Below are positions 39,554 through 49,959 of a stretch of DNA of 64,000 bases, piece after piece. A model generated the notes under the pieces. It ran no database searches, was not told the origin of the DNA, and worked only from the letters and a program-made list of their open reading frames with translations. The stretch spans positions 1 through 64,000 of the forward strand of contig NZ_JAPCZG010000013.1 in assembly GCF_025938155.1 (NCBI RefSeq), given 5' to 3'. Each line of letters opens with the position of its first letter. Position 1 is the stretch's first letter. A program made the translations under genes and the position numbers. This DNA comes from Novosphingobium sp. KCTC 2891. GTDB taxonomy: Bacteria > Pseudomonadota > Alphaproteobacteria > Sphingomonadales > Sphingomonadaceae.

Positions 39554-39885
39554 AGTCGATGGAAGAGATGATCCAGGCAGCCCAGAAGGCGGCCGAAACG
39601 ATCCAGAAGCAGATGGAGGACGCGCAAGGGCGCCTCGACGCGATCGAGGTCGAAGGCGTTGCCGGCGGTGGGCTGGTCAAGGTCAAGGCTTCGGCCAAGG
39701 GCCGCGTGATCGGCGTGTCGATCGACGACAGCCTGCTGGTGCCTTCGGAAAAGGGCATCCTGGAAGATCTGGTTGCCGCTGCGTTCAACGATTGCCGGAC
39801 CAAGGCCGATGCCGCCGCCGGTGAGGAAATGCAGAAGGTGCAGATGGCCGCCGGTATTCCGCCGGGTTTCAAGCTGCCGTTCTGA
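39550..39885 (+). CDS. YbaB/EbfC nucleoid-associated protein
   Basis: This 111-residue protein has the YbaB fold: a long N-terminal helix (MEEMIQAAQKAAETIQKQM), then VEGVAGGGLVKVKASAKGRV, ending with AGIPPGFKLPF. It binds DNA as a dimer and is usually encoded next to dnaX. recR, which often follows, is absent here. The start overlaps the dnaX stop. Confidence 0.95.
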   Translation: MKSMEEMIQAAQKAAETIQKQMEDAQGRLDAIEVEGVAGGGLVKVKASAKGRVIGVSIDDSLLVPSEKGILEDLVAAAFNDCRTKADAAAGEEMQKVQMAAGIPPGFKLPF

Positions 39886-40061
39886 CACGCTTTTCAGGCA
39901 GGCGCGGCCGGACGCACGTGTGATGCGACCTGCCGCGCGCGCGGCCCTTGTGGGCCGAAGCCCCGCTCTCCATATGTCGACACGGTGACGGTTTGTTGTA
40001 AGGCTGCGATCGAGAATTCGGCGGCCGGGCCGTGGCGTGCCTGCTTGAGGAGCTGACCTGC

Positions 40062-41084
40062 GTGACCCTGTCGATTCTGGCCGCTTCGGCCGTGCTCGCG
40101 GTAACTCCGACTGCGGAAGCCGCTGACGCGCCTCGTGTGCCCGATGTGATGGCCGGTTCGGTGCAGGCGGCGCCTGTTGCGCCTGCATCCGTGCCCGCCG
40201 CAGATGCGGTCACGCCGCAGCCGGGCACGCCTGCACCGGCTCCTGCTCCTGCTCCTGCTCCTGCACCGGTCCCCGCGGGCTCGGGCGAGATCGTGGTGTC
40301 CGGCCACACCAAGCCGCCGCCGCAGGATCCGATGGAGGCGATCAACGTCAAGTCGTTCGAGACGGTGCAGAAGGTTGACGACGCCGTCGTTGCGCCGATG
40401 GCGCGCGGTTATCAGAAAGCGCTGCCAAGGCCGTTGCGCATGGGCCTGAGGAACTTCCTGTCCCACCTGACCGAGCCGGTGGTCGCGCTCAATTTCCTGC
40501 TGCAGCTGAAGCCGGGCAAGGCGGCCGAGACAGTCGGGCGTTTCGCGATCAATTCCACTATCGGCATCGGCGGGCTGATCGACGTTGCCAGAAGCAAGCC
40601 TTTCCACCTTCCCTACCGGCGCAACGGACTGGCGTGGACGCTGGGATACTATGGCGTCGGTCCTGGTCCGTACCTGTTCCTGCCGTTGGTTGGCCCGACC
40701 ACGATGCGCGACCTGTTCGGGTTGACGATCGACCGGGCGATCGTGCCGTTTGCGGTGGGCAAGCCGCTGACATCGCCGGTTTATGTCGCGACTTCGAACG
40801 TCGTGAAATCGCTCGATGACCGTATCCAGACCGATGCGGAACTGCAGCAGATGCGCGATAGCAACGATCCTTACGGCAACTACCGCCAGGCTTACCTGCG
40901 GCAGCGGCAGGCTGAGATCGACGCGCTCCACGGACGCAAGCCGGTGGTCGAGGCGCCGAAGGTTGTCGCGCCCCCGACCACGCCCGCGACCACGCCCGCG
41001 CCGGAGCCGGTGGCTGCTCCGGTCGCGCCGCCTGCGCCGGTGTTCGTGTCGATTCCGGTAATCCAGCCGATCCCCGGCTCCTGA
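40062..41084 (+). CDS. mlaA: MlaA/VacJ-family outer-membrane lipid transport protein
   Basis: This 340-residue protein has the MlaA core (DPMEAINVKSFETVQKVDD, LSHLTEPVVALNFLLQ, NSTIGIGGLIDVA, GPYLFLPLVGPTT). MlaA removes mislocalised phospholipids from the outer leaflet of the outer membrane. GTG 40062 has GAGGAG 9 bases upstream and starts a signal peptide ending near AEAAD. An earlier GTG at 40032 gives a poorer N-terminus. No lipobox cysteine is present, unlike E. coli MlaA. Proline/alanine repeats flank the core at both ends. Confidence 0.9.
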   Translation: MTLSILAASAVLAVTPTAEAADAPRVPDVMAGSVQAAPVAPASVPAADAVTPQPGTPAPAPAPAPAPAPVPAGSGEIVVSGHTKPPPQDPMEAINVKSFETVQKVDDAVVAPMARGYQKALPRPLRMGLRNFLSHLTEPVVALNFLLQLKPGKAAETVGRFAINSTIGIGGLIDVARSKPFHLPYRRNGLAWTLGYYGVGPGPYLFLPLVGPTTMRDLFGLTIDRAIVPFAVGKPLTSPVYVATSNVVKSLDDRIQTDAELQQMRDSNDPYGNYRQAYLRQRQAEIDALHGRKPVVEAPKVVAPPTTPATTPAPEPVAAPVAPPAPVFVSIPVIQPIPGS

Positions 41085-41091
41085 GCCGCGA

Positions 41092-43452
41092 TCAGAACCG
41101 CGCCGCGACTCCCAGCGTCCAGCGGCGCGGGGCGCCTGGGCCATAGAAACGGGGGCTTGAGGCACCGGGCGCTTCCGCGAGCGTGAGGTCGCCCAACTCG
41201 CCGAAGGTGCCCACGGTCGCATAGCTGCGGTTGAAGAGGTTGCGCACTTCGCCGGTCAGCGACAGGCCGGGCGCAAGCTCAATGCTTCCGCGCAGGTTGA
41301 CCAGCATGTAACCCGGCACTGGCGGGGTGAGGTTGGCCGCGTCCCCGATCAGCACTTGCCCGGAGCGGACGACGACATCCCCGCCGAAGGTCGCGCTGCG
41401 CGCGCCAATCCGGGTTTCGTGATCGATGGCGAGCGTGGCGCTGTGGCGTGGCACGCCGGGCAGGCGATTGCCGCGCGACACGGCGATGGTGCCGTCTGCG
41501 TCGGCGAAAGGATTGTCGGGGCTGGAAAGCGTCAGCGCGGATAGGCTGACGGCGTCGGTGAAGGCATAGCTGGCATCGACGCGCCAGCCGCCGCGCCGGG
41601 CTTTCACGCCCAGTTCCAGCCCTTGCCGCCGCGTGCGGCCGATGTTGCGGAAATAGGCACGGCCGCGCACGCGCGAGGCGACGTGCTGGATATCGTCGCT
41701 GTTGACGGTGCGGTAGAAGGAGGCGAGCCATTCGATCCGCCATCCAGCCACGTCTGCGCCGCCCGATGCGCCCAGTTCCAGTGTTCGTGCCACCACCGCC
41801 TTCAGATGGGGGTCGGCGACGAAGAAATTGGCGAGGCTGCACGGTGCGTCCTCGCTGGCGCAGGAAAGCTCGGCCGGGGTGGGCGTGCGGTTGGTTTCGG
41901 CATAGCCCGCGCGCAGCGCCAGCCCAGGGGACAGCTTCCAGTCGAATTCGAGCCCCGGGTTCAGCCGTGCATAGTGGTGCGCGCCGTTCAGCGCGCTGCC
42001 GATGCGATCTTCCAGCCGGATCAGCGCGTGGTTCCAGCGCAGGCCGATCTCGGCGGACAGGCCGGGTGCGATGGGCAGCGTGTCGGCCACGAACAGGCCC
42101 CAGTTGTCCGACCGCGCGATCAGGCTGACGGGGCCGACGGGGCCATCGCCCGGGCCGATCACCTCGCCAAGCCCGGCGACGCGGCGGTCCTCGCCGAGCA
42201 TGGCGAGTTCAACTGACGTGACGAAATCTGTGCGGCCGGAATCGAAGCTGAACCCCGCGGCGAGATGGTTGGTGCCGCTGCCCAGCGCGCGCTTGTCGAT
42301 TACTTGCGCCAGAATGCCCCAGGCGCGGGTCTGCGAGGTGGCCCGGTTGAGCACGCCGTAGACCGGTTCTTCCATCGCGCTGGCTATTGAAGGGGCGACC
42401 ATGGCCATTCCGGGCAGCAGCGCTTCCCTGGCATTGAGGTCCTGGGCGCAGAGTGCCGAGAGATCGACGGCGCAAGGCGCGATGTCGGCAAGATCGCCGT
42501 TGATGCTGCGCACGGTCAGGCGCTGGCGGTAGACGGTGCCTTCGAGATGGGTCTGGGGCGAAAGCGACAGCTGAGGATGCAGGCTGATGCGGGCGTAGCG
42601 GCTGCGCGCGTTGTCCGGCCATGTGAAGACCGCATTGGGTGCTGCGCCGAGCAGATCGACCGGGGCGACACCATTGCCGGTGAGATCGGTATCCGCGACG
42701 ACCAGCTTGGCGTGGAGCCCGGCGCTGTCTCCATCATAGCCCACATCGGCATAGCCGTTGGCGAGCCGGGAGGGGCTGTGGGCACGCCATCCATCCTCGC
42801 GCCGGGCCTGGCCCGCGACGAACCAGCTGAACCGGCCATCGTTGCGGCCGGCGGAAACGCTTGCCTCACGCGTGCCATAGGAGCCGGCGGCAAGGTTTGC
42901 GGAAAAGCCGGGATCGTTCATGCCCGTGGCGGTTTCGATCACCAGCGCACCGCCCAATGCGTTGAACCCGTAGACCGGGCTGGCATCGAGCAGAGTGATC
43001 GAGCGGATCGCGGCATCGGGGATCAGGTCGAAGCCGACGGTATCCCCGAACGGCTGGTTGAAGCGGCCCCCATCGAGATAGGCGGCCAGCCCTTGCGCCG
43101 CGCCCTGCAAAGGTGAGGCGACGAAGCCGCGATAGACCAGCGCGGGCTGCCAGGGATTGCCTTGCGCATCCTGCAGCGTGACGCCCGCGATGGTGCGGGT
43201 GAGGGCGGCCAGCACATCGGGCTTTCCGGTACGCGCGATCTCGCGCCGATCGATGGTCAGCGCGTCGTCGCGGTCGGGCGCATCGCCCGGCGCGATCACG
43301 ACGATGGGGTGCAGGTCGTCGCCGGCGGGGGCGGCCAGCGCGGCGCCGGCGGGCGCGAATGCTGCGGCTGTCAGTATCGCACGCACGGCGCGATGCGCGC
43401 ATAGTCCGGTCTGCGGTATCACGGCGTGTTGCTGCTCCCCATGGACCGCCAT
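41092..43452 (-). CDS. TonB-dependent receptor
   Basis: This 786-residue receptor has a probable signal peptide ending near GAALAAPA, plug segments (IDRREIARTGKPDVLAALTR, LLDASPVYGFNALGGALVIET) and a beta barrel ending in LGVAARF. It differs from the two receptors in the catabolic block and lacks the RGPQGTLFG motif. ATG 43452 is listed. A GTG at 43422 behind GGGGAG is also possible. It lies 7 bases from the end of the convergent mlaA. The ligand is unknown; no regulator or synthetic genes for siderophores are adjacent. Confidence 0.9.
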   Translation of the reverse strand: MAVHGEQQHAVIPQTGLCAHRAVRAILTAAAFAPAGAALAAPAGDDLHPIVVIAPGDAPDRDDALTIDRREIARTGKPDVLAALTRTIAGVTLQDAQGNPWQPALVYRGFVASPLQGAAQGLAAYLDGGRFNQPFGDTVGFDLIPDAAIRSITLLDASPVYGFNALGGALVIETATGMNDPGFSANLAAGSYGTREASVSAGRNDGRFSWFVAGQARREDGWRAHSPSRLANGYADVGYDGDSAGLHAKLVVADTDLTGNGVAPVDLLGAAPNAVFTWPDNARSRYARISLHPQLSLSPQTHLEGTVYRQRLTVRSINGDLADIAPCAVDLSALCAQDLNAREALLPGMAMVAPSIASAMEEPVYGVLNRATSQTRAWGILAQVIDKRALGSGTNHLAAGFSFDSGRTDFVTSVELAMLGEDRRVAGLGEVIGPGDGPVGPVSLIARSDNWGLFVADTLPIAPGLSAEIGLRWNHALIRLEDRIGSALNGAHHYARLNPGLEFDWKLSPGLALRAGYAETNRTPTPAELSCASEDAPCSLANFFVADPHLKAVVARTLELGASGGADVAGWRIEWLASFYRTVNSDDIQHVASRVRGRAYFRNIGRTRRQGLELGVKARRGGWRVDASYAFTDAVSLSALTLSSPDNPFADADGTIAVSRGNRLPGVPRHSATLAIDHETRIGARSATFGGDVVVRSGQVLIGDAANLTPPVPGYMLVNLRGSIELAPGLSLTGEVRNLFNRSYATVGTFGELGDLTLAEAPGASSPRFYGPGAPRRWTLGVAARF

Positions 43453-43507
43453 AGGCGGGGGCGGGGGCGCGAGGCCAGCCGGCCAAGCATTAAAATGCTG
43501 TGTCGGA

Positions 43508-44545
43508 TCAGCTTTCCAGCATCAGTGCATGATCGCGCAGCGTTTCGAACGCGCGGGCATTTTCGAGCGTCAGCAGGTCGTCGAATTCAAGGCCGCACAG
43601 GCGCTTGATCTGGCGCGCCAGCAGCGGGCGGTTGGATGCGGGAAGGCCGTGGATGCTCGCCAGCACATCGGGATTGTGGCTGATCGTGCGGTCGAACAGC
43701 AGGTCGAGGTTCTGCGGATGAAAGCCGAAGCCAAGGAACACGATGCGCTTGGCCTCTGCCACGGAGCGGCGCAGGCGGCCCGTCCATTCGCGGTCGGCCA
43801 GGCGTTCGGAGCAGGTGCGGATCTGGTTGGCGATGGCGTGGATGTTCCACGGCTGCTCGCTGCCCGCCCACTCGGCCTGCGCATCCTGCCCCAGCTGCCA
43901 GGGGAGCCGCCCGACTGAGCCGTAGGGGTGGAGGATGACAAGGTGCTGCGCCACGATGGCCTGCGCTTCCTTCAGTGTCAGGCCATAGGCCATGACCAGC
44001 GCGTGGGGGAGGAAATGCTCGATCGAGCGGTCATAGTTGAACGACACGATGGTCAGGTCGGCGAAGGCCTTTTCCAGCTTCGAGCGGGGCAGGCCGGCAG
44101 TGAACAGCTGGCCCAGCCAATAGAGCCAGGTTTCCTCGGGCTTGCCCTGGATCGGCAGTTCGCCCGCCACGCGCGGGGCCTCGCGCAGCGTGGCGCGGGT
44201 TTCCGCCTGCCCCACGAAAAAGGCAATGGCCAGCTTGCCGCAAGCGACGACCAGCGGATCATGGTCGTACTGCTCGATGATCGCGTCGATCGACTTGCCG
44301 ACGCGGGCGGCGTTGCGGAGCGCCTGCGCGGCGACGATGATCTCGCGCTGCTCGCGCCCCATCCGCTCGGCCAGCTTGGACAGGTGGCGGGCGAGCATGA
44401 CGCTTTCGCGCGATTGCGATTCGGTGCCGAGCCGCGAGAAGTCGTAGCCTTGGACGATCCGCGCGAGCAGGTCCGCACCGGACGGCATCTGCAATTCGCA
44501 GCTCGCGCCCGCACCGATCACCATGACTGTGCGCGTCCTGATCAT
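43508..44545 (-). CDS. SIR2-like domain protein
   Basis: This 345-residue protein has features of the SIR2-like superfamily: GAGAS at 11-15 near the N-terminus with MPSGADLL, SFNYD at 168-172, HPYGS at 206-210 in the place of the catalytic histidine, and LGFGFHPQN near 271-279. Such stand-alone domains are often NAD-consuming effectors in antiphage systems, though housekeeping roles are not excluded. It is divergent from lon across a 244-base gap. No second defense gene is adjacent, so activity as a defense protein is inference. Confidence 0.75.
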   Translation of the reverse strand: MIRTRTVMVIGAGASCELQMPSGADLLARIVQGYDFSRLGTESQSRESVMLARHLSKLAERMGREQREIIVAAQALRNAARVGKSIDAIIEQYDHDPLVVACGKLAIAFFVGQAETRATLREAPRVAGELPIQGKPEETWLYWLGQLFTAGLPRSKLEKAFADLTIVSFNYDRSIEHFLPHALVMAYGLTLKEAQAIVAQHLVILHPYGSVGRLPWQLGQDAQAEWAGSEQPWNIHAIANQIRTCSERLADREWTGRLRRSVAEAKRIVFLGFGFHPQNLDLLFDRTISHNPDVLASIHGLPASNRPLLARQIKRLCGLEFDDLLTLENARAFETLRDHALMLES

Positions 44546-44700
44546 GGCGGCGAGAACCGGATCCCTTGCGTCGGGCGCGCGGGCGGCGTGCCGTGAAGGG
44601 ACACCCCTGGCAGCGTTATGCCTAACATCGGGTATACAAGGGCGGTCGAAGGGCCGTGGCTTGCTGAATTATCCCGATCCACAGCCGTTATCCCCTTTGC

Positions 44701-44733
44701 CATTGCGAGTGGGCCGCACGGCTCCCATATCTG
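44701..44733 (+). promoter_or_regulatory. Probable heat-shock (RpoH) promoter of lon
   Basis: CATTG at 44701-44705 is followed, after an 18-base spacer, by CCCATATCTG at 44724-44733. The -10 element agrees with the heat-shock sigma-32 consensus (CCCATNT) and with the alphaproteobacterial form CYTATNTNNG at all but one fixed position. It lies 57 bases before the lon start. The -35 match is weaker, lacking CTTG but keeping TTG. Confidence 0.55.
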
Positions 44734-44789
44734 GGTCAAGCCCCGCAGGACCCCTGCAATCGACCTGGCGGGCCGGACGGAAACGACTT

Positions 44790-47195
<2,406 letters not shown>

Positions 47196-47242
47196 TCGCG
47201 GGGCCGGACGATCCCCCGGCTTACAGGATGACAGCGCAAACG

Positions 47243-47280
47243 ACGCCGCGCGCAAGGAAATTGCGCGCGGCGTTCCTTTT
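47243..47280 (+). terminator. Terminator of lon
   Basis: A 13-bp perfect stem (ACGCCGCGCGCAA at 47243-47255 with TTGCGCGCGGCGT at 47261-47273), a GGAAA loop and TCCTTTT tail lie 47 bases after the lon stop. Confidence 0.9.
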
Positions 47281-47335
47281 GCCAAAAATCGACGGGATTC
47301 CGGGGATAACGCGCGCTGATTCGTCGCATTTGCCT

Positions 47336-47341
47336 TTGACA
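47336..47341 (+). promoter_or_regulatory. Likely -35 element of the HU gene promoter
   Basis: A perfect TTGACA occurs at 47336-47341 in an AT-richer stretch 87 bases before the HU start. The -10 element about 17 bases on is weak (around 47359), as is common in sphingomonads. This is the best promoter candidate for the strongly expressed HU gene. Confidence 0.45.
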
Positions 47342-47427
47342 GTCAATTTTTTCTCGTCTCTCTTCCCGGCCACCCAAAAAGCGATTCCAAACCGCAGTTT
47401 TCCCAAGAAAAGGTAGGGGGTTCCGCA

Positions 47428-47700
47428 ATGAACAAAAACGATCTGATCAGCGCTGTTGCCGACGCGAGCGGCCTTACGAAGGGGGATGCCACGAAGGCGG
47501 TCGAGGCCGTTTTCGAATCCGTCTCGGGCGCTCTGGCGAAGGGTGACGAAGTGCGTCTGGTCGGTTTCGGCACCTTCTCGGTCGCAAAGCGCAAGGCCTC
47601 GACCGGCCGCAACCCGCGCACTGGCGAGCCGATGTCGATCAAGGCTTCGGCCCAGCCGAAGTTCAAGGCCGGCAAGGGCCTGAAGGACGCCGTCAACTAA
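47428..47700 (+). CDS. HU-family DNA-binding protein
   Basis: This 90-residue histone-like HU protein has an N-terminal helical dimerisation part (NKNDLISAVADASGLTKGDA) and beta-arm sequence GFGTFSVAKRKASTGRNPRTG, with the conserved proline-bearing tip. It bends and compacts DNA. ATG 47428 is preceded by AGGTAGGGGG. It stands alone between its own promoter and terminator. Confidence 0.97.
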   Translation: MNKNDLISAVADASGLTKGDATKAVEAVFESVSGALAKGDEVRLVGFGTFSVAKRKASTGRNPRTGEPMSIKASAQPKFKAGKGLKDAVN

Positions 47701-47762
47701 TCAGCGGATCGAGCCTCTTCGGCGCGAACGGGTCGCGTCGCCGGAGCTTGGACGAAATCAGG

Positions 47763-47797
47763 AAGGGCCGCCCCGCCAGAACGGGAGCGGCCCTTTT
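47763..47797 (+). terminator. Rho-independent terminator of the HU gene
   Basis: AAGGGCCGC (47763-47771) pairs with GCGGCCCTT (47787-47795), extended by CCCG/CGGG inside, and is followed by TT. It lies 62 bases after the HU stop. Confidence 0.88.
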
Positions 47798-47822
47798 CTA
47801 TGGCCAATGGTGGCTCGGTTGC

Positions 47823-47878
47823 GCAGCCGGGTCAGTGCAGCCGGGTCAGTGCAGGCGGATCAGTGCAGGCGGATCAGG
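47823..47878. repeat. Four tandem 14-bp repeats across the lipoprotein stop codon
   Basis: GCAGCCGGGTCAGT appears at 47823-47836 and 47837-47850, and GCAGGCGGATCAGT at 47851-47864 with a last copy ending GG at 47865-47878. On the minus strand each unit carries TGA, and the third is the actual stop (47862-47860). As 14 is not a multiple of three, the copies place stop codons in all three frames. Confidence 0.92.
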
Positions 47879-48696
47879 GCGGTCGGCGGCGCGGTGGTGC
47901 GCTGGGAGACTTTCCAGGTCAGCTGCTGTCCGCCAGCCACCGCAGCAGGGCCTTCGTCGGTGTTGTTGGCCAGGATCGCACCGTCGCTGGTAAGCACAAA
48001 CGTGCCGTCCATCTGCGGTGCGCTTTCCGTGCCCTTTTCGGCTGGCGAGGATGTCAGGCCGGGCAGTGCGGGGTTGGCGGTGCCGGGCGAAAACGCCGGG
48101 GCTTCGATCCTTACGGTGCCGTCTCGGCGGCGGATCACGGTGACGAACGGGATCACCAGAGGCAGTCGCTCGATCGTCGGGAAGCTGAAGTCGTGATCGA
48201 GCCGGCCCTTGACCGCATATTCCACGTCGAACACGCCGCCACCCTTGCTCACCACCGAGGTCCAGCCTTCCTGCCGGGCGAGCCGGTCGGCGAATTCCTG
48301 CGCGGCGCGCGGATCGGCCGGATCGATGCCGCCGAGCATGGCCTGCATCGCCTTGCGCGCCTCGGCATCATCCTTTTCCTTGCGCGCCTTGCGGGCGGCA
48401 CGTTCGGTTTCCCAGTCCTTGCGCTGGGTGGCGATCTCCTCCGGCGTGCAGTCGCGGTTGTCGCCGGTGGTCTCGTCCGAGCAGGCGGCAGGCTCGAACG
48501 CCTCGTCGCTCTCGGTGCGCTGCGGCGGCTGGGCGAGGGCCGTCAGCACGATCTCGCCCTTGTAGTGAAACGCGAACCCGCCATCGCGGCGCACGTCCAA
48601 CTCGCTTGCGAAGCGGCCTGGCAGCAGCATGCACCCGGCCAGCAACAGCCCGAGCGTGGCCGCGAAGGCTGCCGCGATTCGTTTCCGGTAGGTCAT
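47860..48696 (-). CDS. Predicted lipoprotein
   Basis: This 278-residue protein has a lipoprotein signal peptide with lipobox LLAGC near residue 22 (start MTYRKRIAAAF). The mature part begins LLPGRFASELDVRRDGGFAF, includes a charged helix (DWETERAARKARKEKDDAEARKA split over 100-125), and ends with TWKVSQRTTAPPTALIRLH. No family is recognised. ATG 48696 lies 3 bases behind GGGGA; an ATG at 48714 would add 6 residues. The charged helical centre suggests a periplasmic scaffold or chaperone-like role. The gene is downstream of rlmB on the same strand. Confidence 0.75.
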   Translation of the reverse strand: MTYRKRIAAAFAATLGLLLAGCMLLPGRFASELDVRRDGGFAFHYKGEIVLTALAQPPQRTESDEAFEPAACSDETTGDNRDCTPEEIATQRKDWETERAARKARKEKDDAEARKAMQAMLGGIDPADPRAAQEFADRLARQEGWTSVVSKGGGVFDVEYAVKGRLDHDFSFPTIERLPLVIPFVTVIRRRDGTVRIEAPAFSPGTANPALPGLTSSPAEKGTESAPQMDGTFVLTSDGAILANNTDEGPAAVAGGQQLTWKVSQRTTAPPTALIRLH

Positions 48697-48733
48697 CGTC
48701 CCCGCCCCTTGCATCGGCGCGGGGACGAACGGA

Positions 48734-49573
48734 TCAGTCGTCGTCGCCCGCGCGCGTCGCCACCGCATAAAGCGCGATGGCCGCTGCGTTCGATACATTG
48801 AGGCTTTCGATCGCCGATGCAATCGGCAGGCGCGCGATCGAATCGCAATGCTGCGCCACGTTGTGCCGCAGCCCTTCGCCTTCGGCGCCCAGCACCAGCG
48901 CAACCGGCCCGGTCGGAAGCGCCGAGGGGAAGACAGCCTTGCCATCGCCATCAAGGCCGATGCGCCAGTAGCCCGCTTCCGAAATCGATTCGAGCGCGCG
49001 GGCGAGGTTCACCACGCGCACCCACGGCACCACTTCCAGCGCGCCCGAAGCAGCCTTGGCCAGCGTGCCCGATTCGGGCGGGGCGTGACGATCCTGCGTG
49101 ATCACGGCGGCGACGCCGAACGCCGCGCACGAGCGCAGGATGGCGCCCACGTTGTGCGGATCGGTAACCTGGTCGAGAATCACCAACGGGCGACCCTCGG
49201 CTTCGTCGAGCGCCTCGTCGAGCGCGACGTCGTCGAGCGGCAGGCATTCGAGCACCAGCCCCTGGTGCGGTGCGTCGCGTGCGACAAGCCGGGCCAGATC
49301 GGCGGCTTGCGCATATTCCACCGGCAGCGAGGCGGGCAGTTCCGCATCGTGCGCGTCGAGCATTTCCTGAATCGCCTCGCGCGTGCCCCACAGCTTCTTG
49401 GCGGTGCGATTCGGATTGGTCAGCGCGGCTTCGATCGCGTGGCGACCCCATAGCCGGACCGTGCCGGTGCTGCCCCGGCCAGAGCCACGTCCGCCCTGCA
49501 TGCGGCCCGCGCGCCCGCGCAGCGCCCTGCCGCCCTTTCGTCCGTCGTCGCGTTGTTGGTCGTGCGGGGGCAT
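48734..49573 (-). CDS. rlmB: 23S rRNA (guanosine-2'-O-)-methyltransferase RlmB / TrmH family
   Basis: This 279-residue SPOUT-family RNA methyltransferase has an N-terminal substrate-binding domain and a C-terminal knotted domain with NVGAILRSCAAFG, LGAEGEGLR and SLNVSNAAAIALY. RlmB methylates G2251 of 23S rRNA. The N-terminal 40 residues are basic and glycine/arginine-rich. ATG 49573 is supported by AAGG 9 bases upstream; the longer frame to 49747 is noncoding. The adjacent tRNA-Tyr is on the other strand. Confidence 0.93.
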   Translation of the reverse strand: MPPHDQQRDDGRKGGRALRGRAGRMQGGRGSGRGSTGTVRLWGRHAIEAALTNPNRTAKKLWGTREAIQEMLDAHDAELPASLPVEYAQAADLARLVARDAPHQGLVLECLPLDDVALDEALDEAEGRPLVILDQVTDPHNVGAILRSCAAFGVAAVITQDRHAPPESGTLAKAASGALEVVPWVRVVNLARALESISEAGYWRIGLDGDGKAVFPSALPTGPVALVLGAEGEGLRHNVAQHCDSIARLPIASAIESLNVSNAAAIALYAVATRAGDDD

Positions 49574-49753
49574 GGAAGGTACCTTCTGTCTGGAATGCGA
49601 AAATATCCTGCGCCCTCTGCCAGCCGACCCATTGACAGGCAAGCGATGCTTCGCCAAAGGGGCGCCTCCTCGGCCGGACGGCATCCTTCGGGACGCCAGA
49701 AACAGCAGGCCAACCCCGCAAGGGGAGACGCCTCGCACCGGCAGCACTGGTGT

Positions 49754-49839
49754 GGACAGGTGGCCGAGTGGTTAAAGGCAGCAGACTGTAAATCTGCCCG
49801 CGCAAGCGTACGCTAGTTCGAATCTAGCCCTGTCCACCA
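49754..49839 (+). tRNA. tRNA-Tyr (GTA)
   Basis: An 86-base type II tRNA with the acceptor stem GGACAGG/CCTGTCC and anticodon GTA at 49788-49790 (loop CTGTAAA) is followed by a long variable arm around CCCGCGCAAGCG. The CCA end is encoded (49837-49839). The T-loop is GTTCGAATC. Confidence 0.97.
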
Positions 49840-49902
49840 CCCGCCTCCGATCATGATCAGCCGGTTTCCCCTGCGGGGACGCACCGGCCTCGATCATGCT
49901 TC

Positions 49903-49919
49903 TTAATCGATCCATTAAA
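49903..49919. promoter_or_regulatory. Operator-like inverted repeat upstream of the alpha/beta hydrolase
   Basis: TTAAT (49903-49907) and ATTAA (49914-49918) form a dyad around CGATCC. The 17 bases match 1994-2010 at 14 positions. It lies 40 bases before the hydrolase start, in a position suited to promoter control. Confidence 0.5.
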
Positions 49920-49959
49920 TCGGCTTGCGGATCGGGTGCCGTTGCGTCACCTTTGTTGG

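Noticed and set aside
47823..47878. CRISPR-like array
   Set aside because: The repeats are 14 bases, directly adjacent with no spacers, and overlap a gene end.
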